From Murimonas intestini (GTDB lineage: Bacteria > Bacillota > Clostridia > Lachnospirales > Lachnospiraceae): a stretch of DNA of 64,000 nt. The first letter of the stretch is position 1, and each line of letters opens with the position of its first letter. A program made the position numbers and the translations under genes. This document shows, in pieces, positions 41,838-50,892 of this stretch. Where the stretch lies: NCBI GenBank assembly GCA_003148945.1, contig QGGY01000001.1, forward strand, positions 124,001 to 188,000, in the 5' to 3' direction. The notes beneath the pieces were generated by a model that did no database searches, was not told the origin of the DNA, and was given only the letters and a program-made list of their open reading frames with translations.

Positions 41838-43064
41838 ATGAGCAGAGTTGTAATAGCAGGAGGCGGAGCGGCAGGGATGATGGCATCCATATCAGCCGCC
41901 CGGTCAGGACATGAGGTGCATGTCTATGAGAAAAATGAGAAGCTGGGGAAAAAGCTGTTTATCACGGGAAAGGGCAGGTGCAACCTGACTAATGCCTGTG
42001 ATATGGAGACACTTTTTGAGAATGTCTGTTCCAACAGGAAATTTCTGTACAGCGCATTTTACGGTTTCAGCAATCAGGATACAGTAGCCTTTTTTGAGGA
42101 CTGCGGACTGAAGGTAAAATTGGAGAGAGGGGACCGTGTTTTTCCGGCCTCAGACCATTCTTCTGATGTCATAGGTGTGCTTTCCAGGAAAATGAAAGAA
42201 CTGGGAGTGAATGTCCATCTGAACTGCGGCGTCAAAGAACTAGTGATAGAAGAAGGAAAAGTAAAGGGAATCCTGACGGAGGGAAACGCATTAATACCGG
42301 CTGATGAGGTCATCATAGCCACAGGCGGGATTTCCTATCCCAGCACCGGTTCAACAGGAGACGGATACCGGTTTGCAAGAGCGGCGGGGCATACAGTGAG
42401 TGAATTGAGCCCTGCACTTGTACCTCTCAATATAAAAGAGGACTTTGCAAAACAGCTGCAGGGATTGTCTCTGCGCAATGTGCGTGCAGGCGTGTTTAAA
42501 GGGAAAAAGTGCCTGTACGAGGATTTCGGAGAGATGATGTTCACCCACTTCGGCGTCACAGGGCCATTAATACTGAGCGCCAGCAGCCTGATCCAGAAGG
42601 AGCTTAAAAAAGGGCCGCTGACACTATCCATCGATTTAAAGCCGGCTCTCTCACAAGAGCAGCTGGATGCCAGGATACTGAGGGACTTTAAGGAGAGCAA
42701 GAATAAGCAGTTCAAGAATTCACTGGGCGGCCTCTTCCCCTCCAAGCTGATTCCTGTGATGGTAGAATTATCGGGAATAATGCCGGAAAAACAGGTAAAT
42801 GAGATCTCGCGGGAGGAAAGAACGGGATTTCTTCATAAAATCAAGCATTTAGAGTTGACCATAACAGGGCTTAGAGATTATAATGAAGCTATTATTACTA
42901 AAGGCGGGGTCGTGGTAAAGGAAATAAATCCGGCCACGATGGAATCAAAGCTGGTAAAAGGACTCTATTTTATTGGAGAGGTGCTGGACCTGGATGCATT
43001 GACCGGTGGGTTTAATCTGCAGATAGCCTGGTCCACTGCCGTAGCTGCCGGAGGTAATATTTGA
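41838..43064 (+). CDS. FAD/NAD(P)-binding oxidoreductase, HI0933/BaiN family
   Basis: A flavoprotein of the HI0933-like family, which includes the bile-acid enzyme BaiN. The N-terminal dinucleotide motif is VVIAGGGAAGMMASISAARSG, followed by GKGRCNLTNAC. A second motif is EVIIATGGISYPSTGSTGDGYRFA, and the C-terminal FAD motif is LYFIGEVLDLDALTGGFNLQIAWSTA. The length of 408 residues is standard. It starts 25 bp downstream of the terminator and is followed 25 bp later by cmk, an arrangement common in clostridia. The physiological substrate of most members is unknown; a bile-acid role should not be assumed. Confidence 0.88.
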   Translation: MSRVVIAGGGAAGMMASISAARSGHEVHVYEKNEKLGKKLFITGKGRCNLTNACDMETLFENVCSNRKFLYSAFYGFSNQDTVAFFEDCGLKVKLERGDRVFPASDHSSDVIGVLSRKMKELGVNVHLNCGVKELVIEEGKVKGILTEGNALIPADEVIIATGGISYPSTGSTGDGYRFARAAGHTVSELSPALVPLNIKEDFAKQLQGLSLRNVRAGVFKGKKCLYEDFGEMMFTHFGVTGPLILSASSLIQKELKKGPLTLSIDLKPALSQEQLDARILRDFKESKNKQFKNSLGGLFPSKLIPVMVELSGIMPEKQVNEISREERTGFLHKIKHLELTITGLRDYNEAIITKGGVVVKEINPATMESKLVKGLYFIGEVLDLDALTGGFNLQIAWSTAVAAGGNI

Positions 43065-43089
43065 TCAGTAGCAAAATGAGGAGGAAAAC

Positions 43090-43770
43090 ATGAGTTTCAA
43101 CATTGCGGTTGACGGACCTGCAGGAGCAGGAAAAAGCACCATCGCCAGGAAGGTAGCAAAGAAACTTAAGTTTATCTATGTGGATACCGGAGCCATGTAC
43201 AGGGCAATGGCGGTGTATATGCTGCGCAGCCATGTGGACTGTACAGATGAGGCAGCGCTGGAAGAGGCATGCAGAAAGATCAGCATTGAGCTGGCCTATG
43301 AGGACGGTGAACAGCAGGTTATATTAAATGGTGAGAATGTTACACCGTATATAAGGACTGAAGAGGTGAGCCAGATGACATCCAGGTTATCTGCCAGGCC
43401 GGCGGTCCGCGCAGCGCTTCTGAATCTTCAGCGCAGGCTGGCAGAGGAGCAGGATGTCCTGATGGATGGACGTGACATCGGCACCCAGGTGCTTCCTGAC
43501 GCACAGCTGAAGATATACCTGACGGCCAGCCCGGCTGCCAGGGCGAAGAGGCGTTATCTGGAATATCTTGAAAAGGGTGATAACACTCACAGCCTGGAGG
43601 AGATCGAAAGGACTATAGCTGAGAGGGACGAGCGGGATATGAACCGGGAGATCGCGCCCTTGAAGCAGGCAGATGACGCTGTTCTGGTAGACACTTCAGA
43701 TATGGGGATAGAAGAGGTGACCAGCCATATTATTTCCCTGTATGAAGAGAAAAAGGCGGCTGCAGAATGA
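43090..43770 (+). CDS. cmk: Cytidylate kinase
   Basis: Phosphorylates CMP and dCMP for nucleotide salvage and supply. P-loop AVDGPAGAGKSTIARKVAKKL at the N-terminus, VDTGAMYRAMAVYML, the CMP-binding segment with LMDGRDIGTQVLPDA, and the Arg-rich lid in SPAARAKRRYLEYL. The length of 226 residues is typical. GAGGAGG precedes ATG 43090. Its end overlaps ispH by 4 bp. Confidence 0.96.
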   Translation: MSFNIAVDGPAGAGKSTIARKVAKKLKFIYVDTGAMYRAMAVYMLRSHVDCTDEAALEEACRKISIELAYEDGEQQVILNGENVTPYIRTEEVSQMTSRLSARPAVRAALLNLQRRLAEEQDVLMDGRDIGTQVLPDAQLKIYLTASPAARAKRRYLEYLEKGDNTHSLEEIERTIAERDERDMNREIAPLKQADDAVLVDTSDMGIEEVTSHIISLYEEKKAAAE

Positions 43771-44618
43771 AGGTCATAACAGCAAAAACAGCAGGATTCT
43801 GCTTCGGTGTGAAAAGGGCAGTAGACAAAGTGTATGAACAGGCGGAAAAGGGCGAGACACCTGTATACACCTATGGCCCCATCATCCATAATGAGGAAGT
43901 CGTGAAGGATCTGGAAAAAAAGGGAGTCATGGTCATCGGCTCTGCAGAAGAACTTTCGCAGCTTCACGAGGGAACTGTTGTCATCAGGTCCCACGGGGTC
44001 TCAAAAGAGATCTATGATATGATAAAACAGCAGGGACTGCATCTGATAGATGCTACCTGTCCCTTCGTGCTTAAGATCCACAATATAGTGAGAGAGCAGA
44101 GTGCAAAGGGCGCCCGCATTGTAATTATAGGCAACAAGAGCCATCCGGAGGTCGAAGGCATTTACGGGTGGTGTGATGGCGGCGCAGCAGTCATTGCCAC
44201 GGAGGAAGAGGCATTAAATTTTACTTCGACTCCGGGACAGAAGATATGTATTGTGTCACAGACGACATTTAATTACAATAAATTTAATAAATTAGTTGAA
44301 ATTATTTCTGAAAAGGGTTATGATATACTTGTTTTAAATACGATTTGCAACGCCACGGCAGAGCGTCAAACCGAGGCAGCCGAGATTGCAAAGGCGGTTG
44401 ACGCTATGATTGTCATAGGCGGCAGGAATAGTTCCAACACGCAGAAGCTATTTGAAATATGTAAAAATGAATGTGAAAATACTTACTATATACAGACACT
44501 GGTTGATTTGGATGTACATTCGTTACCGTCCATGAGTTGCGTAGGTATTACCGCAGGGGCTTCAACCCCAAATAAAATTATTGAGGAGGTTCAAAACAAT
44601 GTCAGAAATGAGCTTTGA
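43767..44618 (+). CDS. ispH: 4-hydroxy-3-methylbut-2-enyl diphosphate reductase
   Basis: The last step of the MEP isoprenoid pathway, an iron-sulfur reductase. The three cluster cysteines are in GFCFGVKRAV, DATCPFVLKIH and NTICNATAERQ. Conserved RSHGVSKEI and GNKSHPEVEGI are also present. The length of 283 residues is a stand-alone enzyme. In many clostridia IspH is fused to ribosomal protein S1; here the two are separate but overlap by 20 bp, the S1 start lying inside the ispH 3' end, so they are probably translationally coupled. Confidence 0.96.
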   Translation: MKVITAKTAGFCFGVKRAVDKVYEQAEKGETPVYTYGPIIHNEEVVKDLEKKGVMVIGSAEELSQLHEGTVVIRSHGVSKEIYDMIKQQGLHLIDATCPFVLKIHNIVREQSAKGARIVIIGNKSHPEVEGIYGWCDGGAAVIATEEEALNFTSTPGQKICIVSQTTFNYNKFNKLVEIISEKGYDILVLNTICNATAERQTEAAEIAKAVDAMIVIGGRNSSNTQKLFEICKNECENTYYIQTLVDLDVHSLPSMSCVGITAGASTPNKIIEEVQNNVRNEL

Positions 44619-45711
44619 ACAAATGCTGGATGAATCATTTAAAACAATTCATAATGGAGAGGTAGTCGAAGGTACAGTCATCGATGTAAAAGAAGACGAA
44701 ATTATCTTAAACATTGGCTATAAAGCAGACGGTATCATCACTAGAAACGAATACACGAACGATTCTAACGTAGATCTTCGTACCCTTGTGAAGGTAAACG
44801 ACACAATGGAAGCAAAGGTCCTGAAAGTAAACGATGGAGAGGGACAGGTTCTTCTCACATATAAGAGACTGGCAGCTGAAAAAGGCAATAAGAGGCTGGA
44901 AGAGGCATTCAATACTCAGGAAGTATTAAAAGCTCCTGTTGCCCAGGTACTTGACGGCGGATTAAGTGTCGTTGTGGAAGATGCAAGAGTATTTATTCCT
45001 GCAAGTCTCGTGTCCGACACTTATGAGAAGAATTTATCTAAGTATGCAGGACAGGAGATCGAATTCGTGATCAGCGAATTTAACCCGCGCAGAAGAAGGA
45101 TCATCGGCGACAGAAAACAGCTTCTTGTGGCTAAGAAGGCACAGATGCAGAAAGAACTGTTTGAGAGGATCAGCGCAGGTGATGTAGTTGAAGGAACGAT
45201 CAAGAATGTTACAGATTTCGGTGCATTTATTGATTTAGGCGGTGCAGACGGCCTGCTTCATATCTCAGAGATGTCCTGGGGACGTGTTGAGAATCCAAAG
45301 AAGCTCTTTAAGGTCGGTGAAAAGCTTACAGTTCTGATCAAGGATATCAGCGGGGACAAGATTGCCCTCAGCCTGAAATTTGCAGACCAGAATCCATGGC
45401 TGACAGCTGCTGATAAATTTGCAGTTGGAAATGTGGTAGACGGAAGAGTTGCCAGAATGACAGACTTCGGCGCATTTGTTGAGCTGGAGCCGGGCGTTGA
45501 CGCTCTCCTTCATGTTTCACAGATTTCTCATGACCATGTTGAGAAGCCGTCAGATGTGCTGAGCGTAGGTCAGGAAATCACAGCAAAGGTCGTTGATTTC
45601 AACGAAGATGAAAAGAAGATCAGCCTGAGCATGAAGGCACTGGAAAACGCATCAGCAAGAGAAGCAGAAGAGACATATGACGATATGGATTATGTTCCTA
45701 CAGAGGAATAA
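44599..45711 (+). CDS. rpsA: Ribosomal protein S1-like RNA-binding protein, four S1 domains
   Basis: Binds mRNA and supports translation initiation. Four S1 (OB-fold) repeats are seen, at about residues 14-85, 100-165, 185-255 and 270-345. The third and fourth carry the typical NVTDFGAFIDLGG...GLLHISEMS and MTDFGAFVELE...ALLHVSQIS. ATG 44599 has GAGGAGG upstream; an earlier in-frame codon at 44581 lacks one. 370 residues and four domains are the usual low-GC Firmicute form rather than the six-domain proteobacterial S1. A terminator follows. Confidence 0.92.
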   Translation: MSEMSFEQMLDESFKTIHNGEVVEGTVIDVKEDEIILNIGYKADGIITRNEYTNDSNVDLRTLVKVNDTMEAKVLKVNDGEGQVLLTYKRLAAEKGNKRLEEAFNTQEVLKAPVAQVLDGGLSVVVEDARVFIPASLVSDTYEKNLSKYAGQEIEFVISEFNPRRRRIIGDRKQLLVAKKAQMQKELFERISAGDVVEGTIKNVTDFGAFIDLGGADGLLHISEMSWGRVENPKKLFKVGEKLTVLIKDISGDKIALSLKFADQNPWLTAADKFAVGNVVDGRVARMTDFGAFVELEPGVDALLHVSQISHDHVEKPSDVLSVGQEITAKVVDFNEDEKKISLSMKALENASAREAEETYDDMDYVPTEE

Positions 45712-45771
45712 GCGGTAAGTATTCTCTGATGGCAGCTTTTAGCTTCTTATCTCAGGTAAAATTATAAAAAA

Positions 45772-45803
45772 AAGGGCCCGGATCTTTCAATCTGGGTCTT
45801 TTT
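45772..45803 (+). terminator. Terminator after the S1 gene
   Basis: CCCGGAT pairs with ATCTGGG (one G-U), with AAG/CTT extension and T-rich tail. A further CCCGCGG/CCGCGGG hairpin with TTTTT (45809-45865) sits between here and the convergent exonuclease gene. Confidence 0.75.
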
Positions 45804-45875
45804 GATTCCCGCGGGCAATGGGCCTGGCGGACATGCCAGAGCGCGTTTAGCCGCTGCCGCGGGGTTTTTGGGTTG

Positions 45876-46958
45876 TCAGCCTGTCATATTCTCCAGAAGA
45901 GAGTGAATATACTTTTTAAGAGTATCTTTGCTGGCAAGAAATTCATCTGTGCATTCAAAGTAAGCAGCAGGACTTTTGTAATCCTCATAAAAGGCAGGCC
46001 CAAAAGCTTCACTGCCCTGAGGAAGGAAGAAGCCGGACTTTTTAGAATAGCAGGTAGAAGCCCTGGCAGGTGTCCTGTATTCTTTATCTACGTAGGATGC
46101 GACGCTTTTGTGGACTGCCGTATCTTCCCTGGGAAGGTAATAGTAGTTTTTATAATCAGGAAAGAAGTATTTTAATTCTCCCTGCAGCCCGTATATGAGC
46201 ATACGGGCATCCTGCTGTGCGGCTGTCAAATAAAAGCTGCTGCAGCCCCAGGATATCCTGCGCGGGAGAGGGGTTGGCAGGCTGAGGATAAGTTCCAGGG
46301 AAAAATCATGAATGTCATCAGACCCGGTCCGGCATTCCCTGACAGTAAAATCTCCTTCCAGGAAGTCAGTATATGCGAAAAAAGAGAGCAGGCTTAACAT
46401 GCCCAGCACATCGTCATGGTTGTGCAGGAGGAGAAGCTGTTTTGATGTGTCATCATGGTTCAGGAGATAATTCCTGTAGACAGGTATCAGTTCTCCGCCG
46501 GTGTACTCATCTTCACGTTTCGCATTTATAAATTCCTGAAGCGACTTCTGATTCATGTGTGAAGCCTTCAGCAGGGGTTTTAAGGGAAGAAATGACTTAT
46601 AGAGGTCCAGACTTCCATACGAAGTAAAATCCTCCTCTATGCCCAGCATACGGGCTCTGCAGGCCAGGAAGGGCAGATCAAACCTGTCACCGTTAAAATG
46701 GATCAGTGTACTGTGCCGGCGGCACAGGCCGGCAAATGCATTTAAAAGCTTTGCCTCTTCTTCCGGGTCATCTGACATCCACTGGCACATCTGCCAGCAG
46801 TCATCCTCATATGAGACGGCGCCTATCAGATAAACCCCGGAATTTTTTGGAGAAAATCCAGTCGTTTCTATATCGAAAAAAACAGCCTCCTGCGGAAGGC
46901 ATTTCTTTTCAAGAGGGTAGGGCAGAGCGCCGGTGAACGGCAGTTTCTGTATAGTCAT
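45876..46958 (-). CDS. YprB-type ribonuclease H-like exonuclease domain protein
   Basis: A DnaQ/RNase H-fold nuclease of the YprB group. DEDD-type acidic residues are visible in AVFFDIETTGFSPKN, LIHFNGDRFDLPFL and LHNHDDVLGMLSL. The C-terminal ~180 residues, with repeated aromatic residues (YFFPDYKNYYYLP), are not assignable. On the minus strand ATG 46958 has GGAGG nine bases upstream (360 residues). A further upstream frame extension to 47030 lacks a ribosome-binding site. It diverges from the CmpB-like gene. Exonuclease activity and substrate are inferred from the fold only. Confidence 0.82.
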   Translation of the reverse strand: MTIQKLPFTGALPYPLEKKCLPQEAVFFDIETTGFSPKNSGVYLIGAVSYEDDCWQMCQWMSDDPEEEAKLLNAFAGLCRRHSTLIHFNGDRFDLPFLACRARMLGIEEDFTSYGSLDLYKSFLPLKPLLKASHMNQKSLQEFINAKREDEYTGGELIPVYRNYLLNHDDTSKQLLLLHNHDDVLGMLSLLSFFAYTDFLEGDFTVRECRTGSDDIHDFSLELILSLPTPLPRRISWGCSSFYLTAAQQDARMLIYGLQGELKYFFPDYKNYYYLPREDTAVHKSVASYVDKEYRTPARASTCYSKKSGFFLPQGSEAFGPAFYEDYKSPAAYFECTDEFLASKDTLKKYIHSLLENMTG

Positions 46959-46995
46959 GGTAAAAGCCTCCTTTTCTTTTGCATTTCCCTGCATA

Positions 46996-47024
46996 TTGAG
47001 GTAAAATGTAATAACAGGCATAAT
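46996..47024 (+). promoter_or_regulatory. Candidate promoter for the CmpB-like gene and rnf operon
   Basis: TTGAGG (46996-47001) and CATAAT (47019-47024) with a 17-bp spacer, 61 bp before the ATG at 47086. Confidence 0.5.
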
Positions 47025-47085
47025 GTGCACTTAGATTATAGCGCATTTTCAAATGATGGGATAGTATGAATTTACGAGGTACACA

Positions 47086-48000
47086 ATGTGGAATTTTGAG
47101 ATACTTGGAGTAAGTCTGTATCATATTGCAGCATGGCTGTATATATACAGTTTTTTAGGATGGGTGTGGGAAAGTGCTTTTATTTCTTTTAAACAGAAAA
47201 AGCTTGTCAACAGAGGATTTGTTACAGGTCCCCTGTGTACTATTTACGGGGTGGGGGCAGTCAGCGTCTATCTGATACTCAGACCGCTGGGAGATAATCC
47301 GCTGCTTGTATATCTGGGCGGTGTGGCAGTTGCCACTGTTCTGGAGTATATCACGGCAGTATTGATGGAAGCAATTTTTCATGCCTGCTGGTGGGACTAC
47401 AGTACTAAGAAATTTAATTTCCAGGGTAAGATCTGTCTTGGAAGCTCTGTGGCCTGGGGATTTTTTACTTTGATCATGTTTAAGGTCCTGCAGCCTTTTG
47501 TAGAATTGGTGACAGGTCTTGTTGACCAGGAGACAGGGCAGTCAATTATTATAGCGGTGACAGTCCTGTATGCAGCAGATTTTGCATATTCCATGACCTC
47601 CGCTGTCAATCTTGGCCAGAAGCTTGGCAGGCTGCAGCTGAAGCTGGGGGAAGTGGCTGAGTATTTCCTGAACACAAAGATCATGACTTCAGTGGATGAA
47701 TTCAGGGAAAAATGGGAGAATTACACAATCTACAGTATTAAGACGAGTTTCAGGGAGAAAGTAGATCTCTATCAGGAAAAGCTGGCGGAGCAGCTGGAAA
47801 GCCGGGGACTTACCCAATACAGAGATGCAGCGGCAGAGAAGCTCTCATCACTCAGAGAGAGCTATATGAAGGCTGTTGAAAAGGGAAGCTTCGGTGCAAG
47901 GCGTTTTATGAGAGCGTATCCTAGCCTGAGCAGGATTTCCAGGTTTAAGATAAAAAGAAATATCAAAAAGAAGAATAAGAGGGAAAGGAAGGAAAAGTAA
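47086..48000 (+). CDS. Putative ABC-transporter-permease-like membrane protein (CmpB family)
   Basis: A membrane protein of 304 residues in the family annotated as CmpB-type ABC permease, of unproven function. About five helices fill residues 10-170, with conserved SFLGWVWESAFISF, NRGFVTGPLCTIYGVGA and EAIFHACWWDYS. The C-terminal third is soluble and very basic, ending KIKRNIKKKNKRERKEK. GAGG lies just upstream of ATG 47086. Its stop TAA shares a base with the rnfC ATG, so it is tied to the rnf operon, which is unusual for this family. No ATPase gene is adjacent, so the ABC label is doubtful. Confidence 0.78.
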   Translation: MWNFEILGVSLYHIAAWLYIYSFLGWVWESAFISFKQKKLVNRGFVTGPLCTIYGVGAVSVYLILRPLGDNPLLVYLGGVAVATVLEYITAVLMEAIFHACWWDYSTKKFNFQGKICLGSSVAWGFFTLIMFKVLQPFVELVTGLVDQETGQSIIIAVTVLYAADFAYSMTSAVNLGQKLGRLQLKLGEVAEYFLNTKIMTSVDEFREKWENYTIYSIKTSFREKVDLYQEKLAEQLESRGLTQYRDAAAEKLSSLRESYMKAVEKGSFGARRFMRAYPSLSRISRFKIKRNIKKKNKRERKEK

Positions 48001-49319
48001 TGGCACGACTTACATTTAAAGGCGGCGTTCATCCGTATGACGGAAAGGAATTATCTAAAGATAAGCCTATCAGGACTGTGCTGCCCGAAGGGGAGCTGGT
48101 ATACCCGCTGTCACAGCATATCGGGGCGCCTGCCGTACCAATCGTAAAAAAAGGAGACCATGTTCTTCTGGGACAGAAGATCGCAGATGCGGGAGGATTT
48201 GTATCAGCATGCATCTGTTCATCTGTATCAGGTACGGTAAAAGCCATTGAACCGAGGCTTACTGTCACAGGGGCGGAGGCCATGGCTATTGTCATTGAAA
48301 ATGACGGCAAATATGAAGAAATAGAATGGCCCAAGGCCAGGCCTCTTGATGAGCTTACAGGGGCAGAGATACTGGACATGATAAAAGAGGCCGGTATAGT
48401 TGGCATGGGTGGTGCGGGATTTCCTACACATGTAAAGCTTTCCCCAAAAGAACCAGATAAGATCGATTATATTATTGCTAACTGCGCGGAATGTGAGCCG
48501 TATCTGACCTCTGATTACCGCAGGATGCTGGAGGAGCCTGAGAAAGTTGTGGGCGGCCTGCGGACGGCGCTGAGGATATTCCCTCATGCGAAAGGTATCC
48601 TGGCTGTGGAGGACAACAAGCCGGACGCGGCGGCTCTTCTTCGGGAGGCAGCTGCAAAGGATGACAATATCGAGATCATGCTGCTGAAGACAAAATATCC
48701 CCAGGGTGCAGAGCGCCAGCTGATCTATGCGACTACAGGACGGATGATCAATTCTTCCATGCTGCCGGCTGATGCAGGCTGTGTTGTAAATAACTGTGAT
48801 ACGATAACTGCTATCTATAAGGCTGTAAATGAGAGACGCCCTCTCATGCACAGGATCGTGACAGTCACCGGTGACGCTGTTAAAGAGCCTCAGAACTTCA
48901 GTGTTCCCACAGGAACAAATTACCAGCAGCTCATAAAAGAGGCAGGGGGCTTCAGGGAAGAGCCGATCAAGATAATCTCAGGCGGTCCTATGATGGGAGT
49001 ATGTATCTATGATCTGAATGTACCTGTCACAAAGACTTCATCCGCACTGCTCTGCCTGACAAAGGATGAGGTAGCGGAATTTGAGCCGACAGCCTGCATT
49101 AATTGCGGAAAATGTGTGAGTGTCTGCCCGGGGCGTGTAGTTCCCTCGAGGCTTGCAGATTATTCCATGAGGCACGACGAGGAAAGCTTCCTGAAGGCAG
49201 ACGGAATGGAGTGCTGTGAATGTGGATGCTGCAGCTTTATCTGTCCTGCCAAGAGGCCTCTGACACAGTACATAAAGTCTATGCGCCGTATTATCCTGGC
49301 GAACAGAAAGAAAAAATAG
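48000..49319 (+). CDS. rnfC: Rnf complex subunit C
   Basis: A peripheral NADH-oxidising subunit of the ferredoxin:NAD+ oxidoreductase that pumps Na+ or H+. N-terminal FKGGVHPYDGKELSKDKPI, NADH/FMN-binding EAGIVGMGGAGFPTHVKLSP, and AECEPYLTSDYR are typical. Two C-terminal [4Fe-4S] sites are CINCGKCVSVCPG and CCECGCCSFICPAKRP. The 439-residue length is usual for clostridial RnfC. ATG 48000 overlaps the previous stop by one base. First of six genes in the order C-D-G-E-A-B. Confidence 0.96.
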   Translation: MARLTFKGGVHPYDGKELSKDKPIRTVLPEGELVYPLSQHIGAPAVPIVKKGDHVLLGQKIADAGGFVSACICSSVSGTVKAIEPRLTVTGAEAMAIVIENDGKYEEIEWPKARPLDELTGAEILDMIKEAGIVGMGGAGFPTHVKLSPKEPDKIDYIIANCAECEPYLTSDYRRMLEEPEKVVGGLRTALRIFPHAKGILAVEDNKPDAAALLREAAAKDDNIEIMLLKTKYPQGAERQLIYATTGRMINSSMLPADAGCVVNNCDTITAIYKAVNERRPLMHRIVTVTGDAVKEPQNFSVPTGTNYQQLIKEAGGFREEPIKIISGGPMMGVCIYDLNVPVTKTSSALLCLTKDEVAEFEPTACINCGKCVSVCPGRVVPSRLADYSMRHDEESFLKADGMECCECGCCSFICPAKRPLTQYIKSMRRIILANRKKK

Positions 49320-49333
49320 GAGGAAGAGAAGAA

Positions 49334-50272
49334 ATGAGTGATTTATTAAATGTATCATCCAATCCTCATGTCAGGTCAAGAGTGAAGAGCAGCGACATCA
49401 TGCTGATCGTCCTGATCTCCCTGCTTCCTGCCAGCATATTTGGGGTATGGCATTTTGGGTTTAATGCCTTGCTGCTGATAGTTGTCAGCGTGGCTTCATG
49501 TGTGCTGACAGAGTATGCATATGAGAGGCTGATGCACAAAAAAGTAACGATCAAAGATTACAGCGCTGCCGTGACAGGCCTTCTGCTGGCCCTGAACCTG
49601 CCTTCATCAGCTCCCTGGTGGATACCGGTTATCGGCGGTGTATTTGCCATTTTGGTGGTAAAGCAGCTGTTCGGAGGACTGGGACAGAACTTTATGAACC
49701 CTGCACTGGGCGCCAGATGCTTCCTGCTGATTTCTTTTACAGGAAGGATGACGAATTTTGCATATGACAGCTTTACAGGCGCTACGCCTCTGGCAGCTCT
49801 GAAAGCCGGGGAAGCAGTGAATGTATGGGATATGTTTACAGGCAACATCGCCGGGACCATAGGTGAGACTTCCGTCATAGCCCTGCTGATCGGCGCTGTG
49901 CTGCTTCTTGTGACAGGTGCCATTGATCTGCGCATACCGGGTACATATATTTTGAGCTTTATTATTTTTGTCCTTATTTTCTCAGGACATGGTTTTGATA
50001 TGCAGTATCTGGCTGCACAGCTCTGCGGTGGAGGACTGATCCTGGGCGCTTTCTTTATGGCCACAGACTATGTCACATCTCCGATCACAAAGACGGGGCA
50101 GCTGGTGTATGGGTGTATATTGGGGATACTGACAGGGCTGTTCCGGATTTTCGGGAATTCAGCGGAAGGTGTTTCTTATGCGATCATTTTCTCAAACCTG
50201 CTGGTGCCGGTCATAGAAAAACTGACACCTCCCACAGCCTTTGGAAAAAGTAGAAGGAGGGAAAAAGCATGA
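49334..50272 (+). CDS. rnfD: Rnf complex subunit D
   Basis: A membrane subunit with covalent FMN, ~9 helices, 312 residues. The flavinylation threonine is in DSFTGATPLAALK, and the NqrB-like GGLGQNFMNPALGARCFL is present. ATG 49334 has AGGAGGAAGAG upstream; the open frame extends back into rnfC but without a start signal. Overlaps rnfG by 4 bp (ATGA). Confidence 0.95.
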   Translation: MSDLLNVSSNPHVRSRVKSSDIMLIVLISLLPASIFGVWHFGFNALLLIVVSVASCVLTEYAYERLMHKKVTIKDYSAAVTGLLLALNLPSSAPWWIPVIGGVFAILVVKQLFGGLGQNFMNPALGARCFLLISFTGRMTNFAYDSFTGATPLAALKAGEAVNVWDMFTGNIAGTIGETSVIALLIGAVLLLVTGAIDLRIPGTYILSFIIFVLIFSGHGFDMQYLAAQLCGGGLILGAFFMATDYVTSPITKTGQLVYGCILGILTGLFRIFGNSAEGVSYAIIFSNLLVPVIEKLTPPTAFGKSRRREKA

Positions 50273-50892
50273 ACAAAATAGTTAAGAATGCCTTGATCCT
50301 CATGGCTATTACCCTTGTAGCCGGCATCCTTTTAGGCGCCGTGTACGAGATCACAAAAGGGCCTATTGCAAAGCAGGAAGAGCAGGCGAAGATGGATGCT
50401 TATAAAGAAGTCTTCCAGGATGCGGATACCTTTGAGGAAATTCCGGAGGATGTGCTCTCAGGAGATGATATGAGGAAAGTGCTTGATGAGAATGACCTGG
50501 CCGCATGTACTGTTAAAGAAGTCTTAAAGGCCCTGGATGCAGGCGGAAAAACTATCGGTGTTGTTATGAATATCACTGACAGTGAAGGATATGGCGGAGA
50601 CATTAATTTCTCAATGGGAATCCAGAACGATGGTACAGTGAACGGCATTGCCATCCTGACCATCAGTGAGACAGCCGGTCTTGGAATGAAAGCAGATACC
50701 GATGAATTTAAATCCCAGTTTGCGGGCAAGAAGGTAGATAAATTCCAGTACACAAAAACCGGAGCCGAATCAGAAGACCAGATCGATGCTATCAGCGGGG
50801 CGACAATCACTACAAACGCTGTCACAAACGGCGTGAATGCTGGCATCTGCCTCTTCAAAAGTATAGAGGAAGGAGGAATCTTAGGTGAATAA
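50269..50892 (+). CDS. rnfG: Rnf complex subunit G
   Basis: One N-terminal helix (ALILMAITLVAGILLGAVYEI) anchors an FMN-binding domain facing outward. The FMN-attachment threonine is in DAISGATITTNAV near residue 175. 207 residues. GGAGGGAAAA at the end of rnfD serves as ribosome-binding site. The stop lies inside rnfE's first codons (overlap 8 bp). Confidence 0.95.
   Translation: MNKIVKNALILMAITLVAGILLGAVYEITKGPIAKQEEQAKMDAYKEVFQDADTFEEIPEDVLSGDDMRKVLDENDLAACTVKEVLKALDAGGKTIGVVMNITDSEGYGGDINFSMGIQNDGTVNGIAILTISETAGLGMKADTDEFKSQFAGKKVDKFQYTKTGAESEDQIDAISGATITTNAVTNGVNAGICLFKSIEEGGILGE

Noticed and set aside
41838-43064. Assignment as bile-acid enzyme BaiN
   Set aside because: The family is broad and the context (cmk, ispH, S1) is housekeeping; no other bai gene is in the window.
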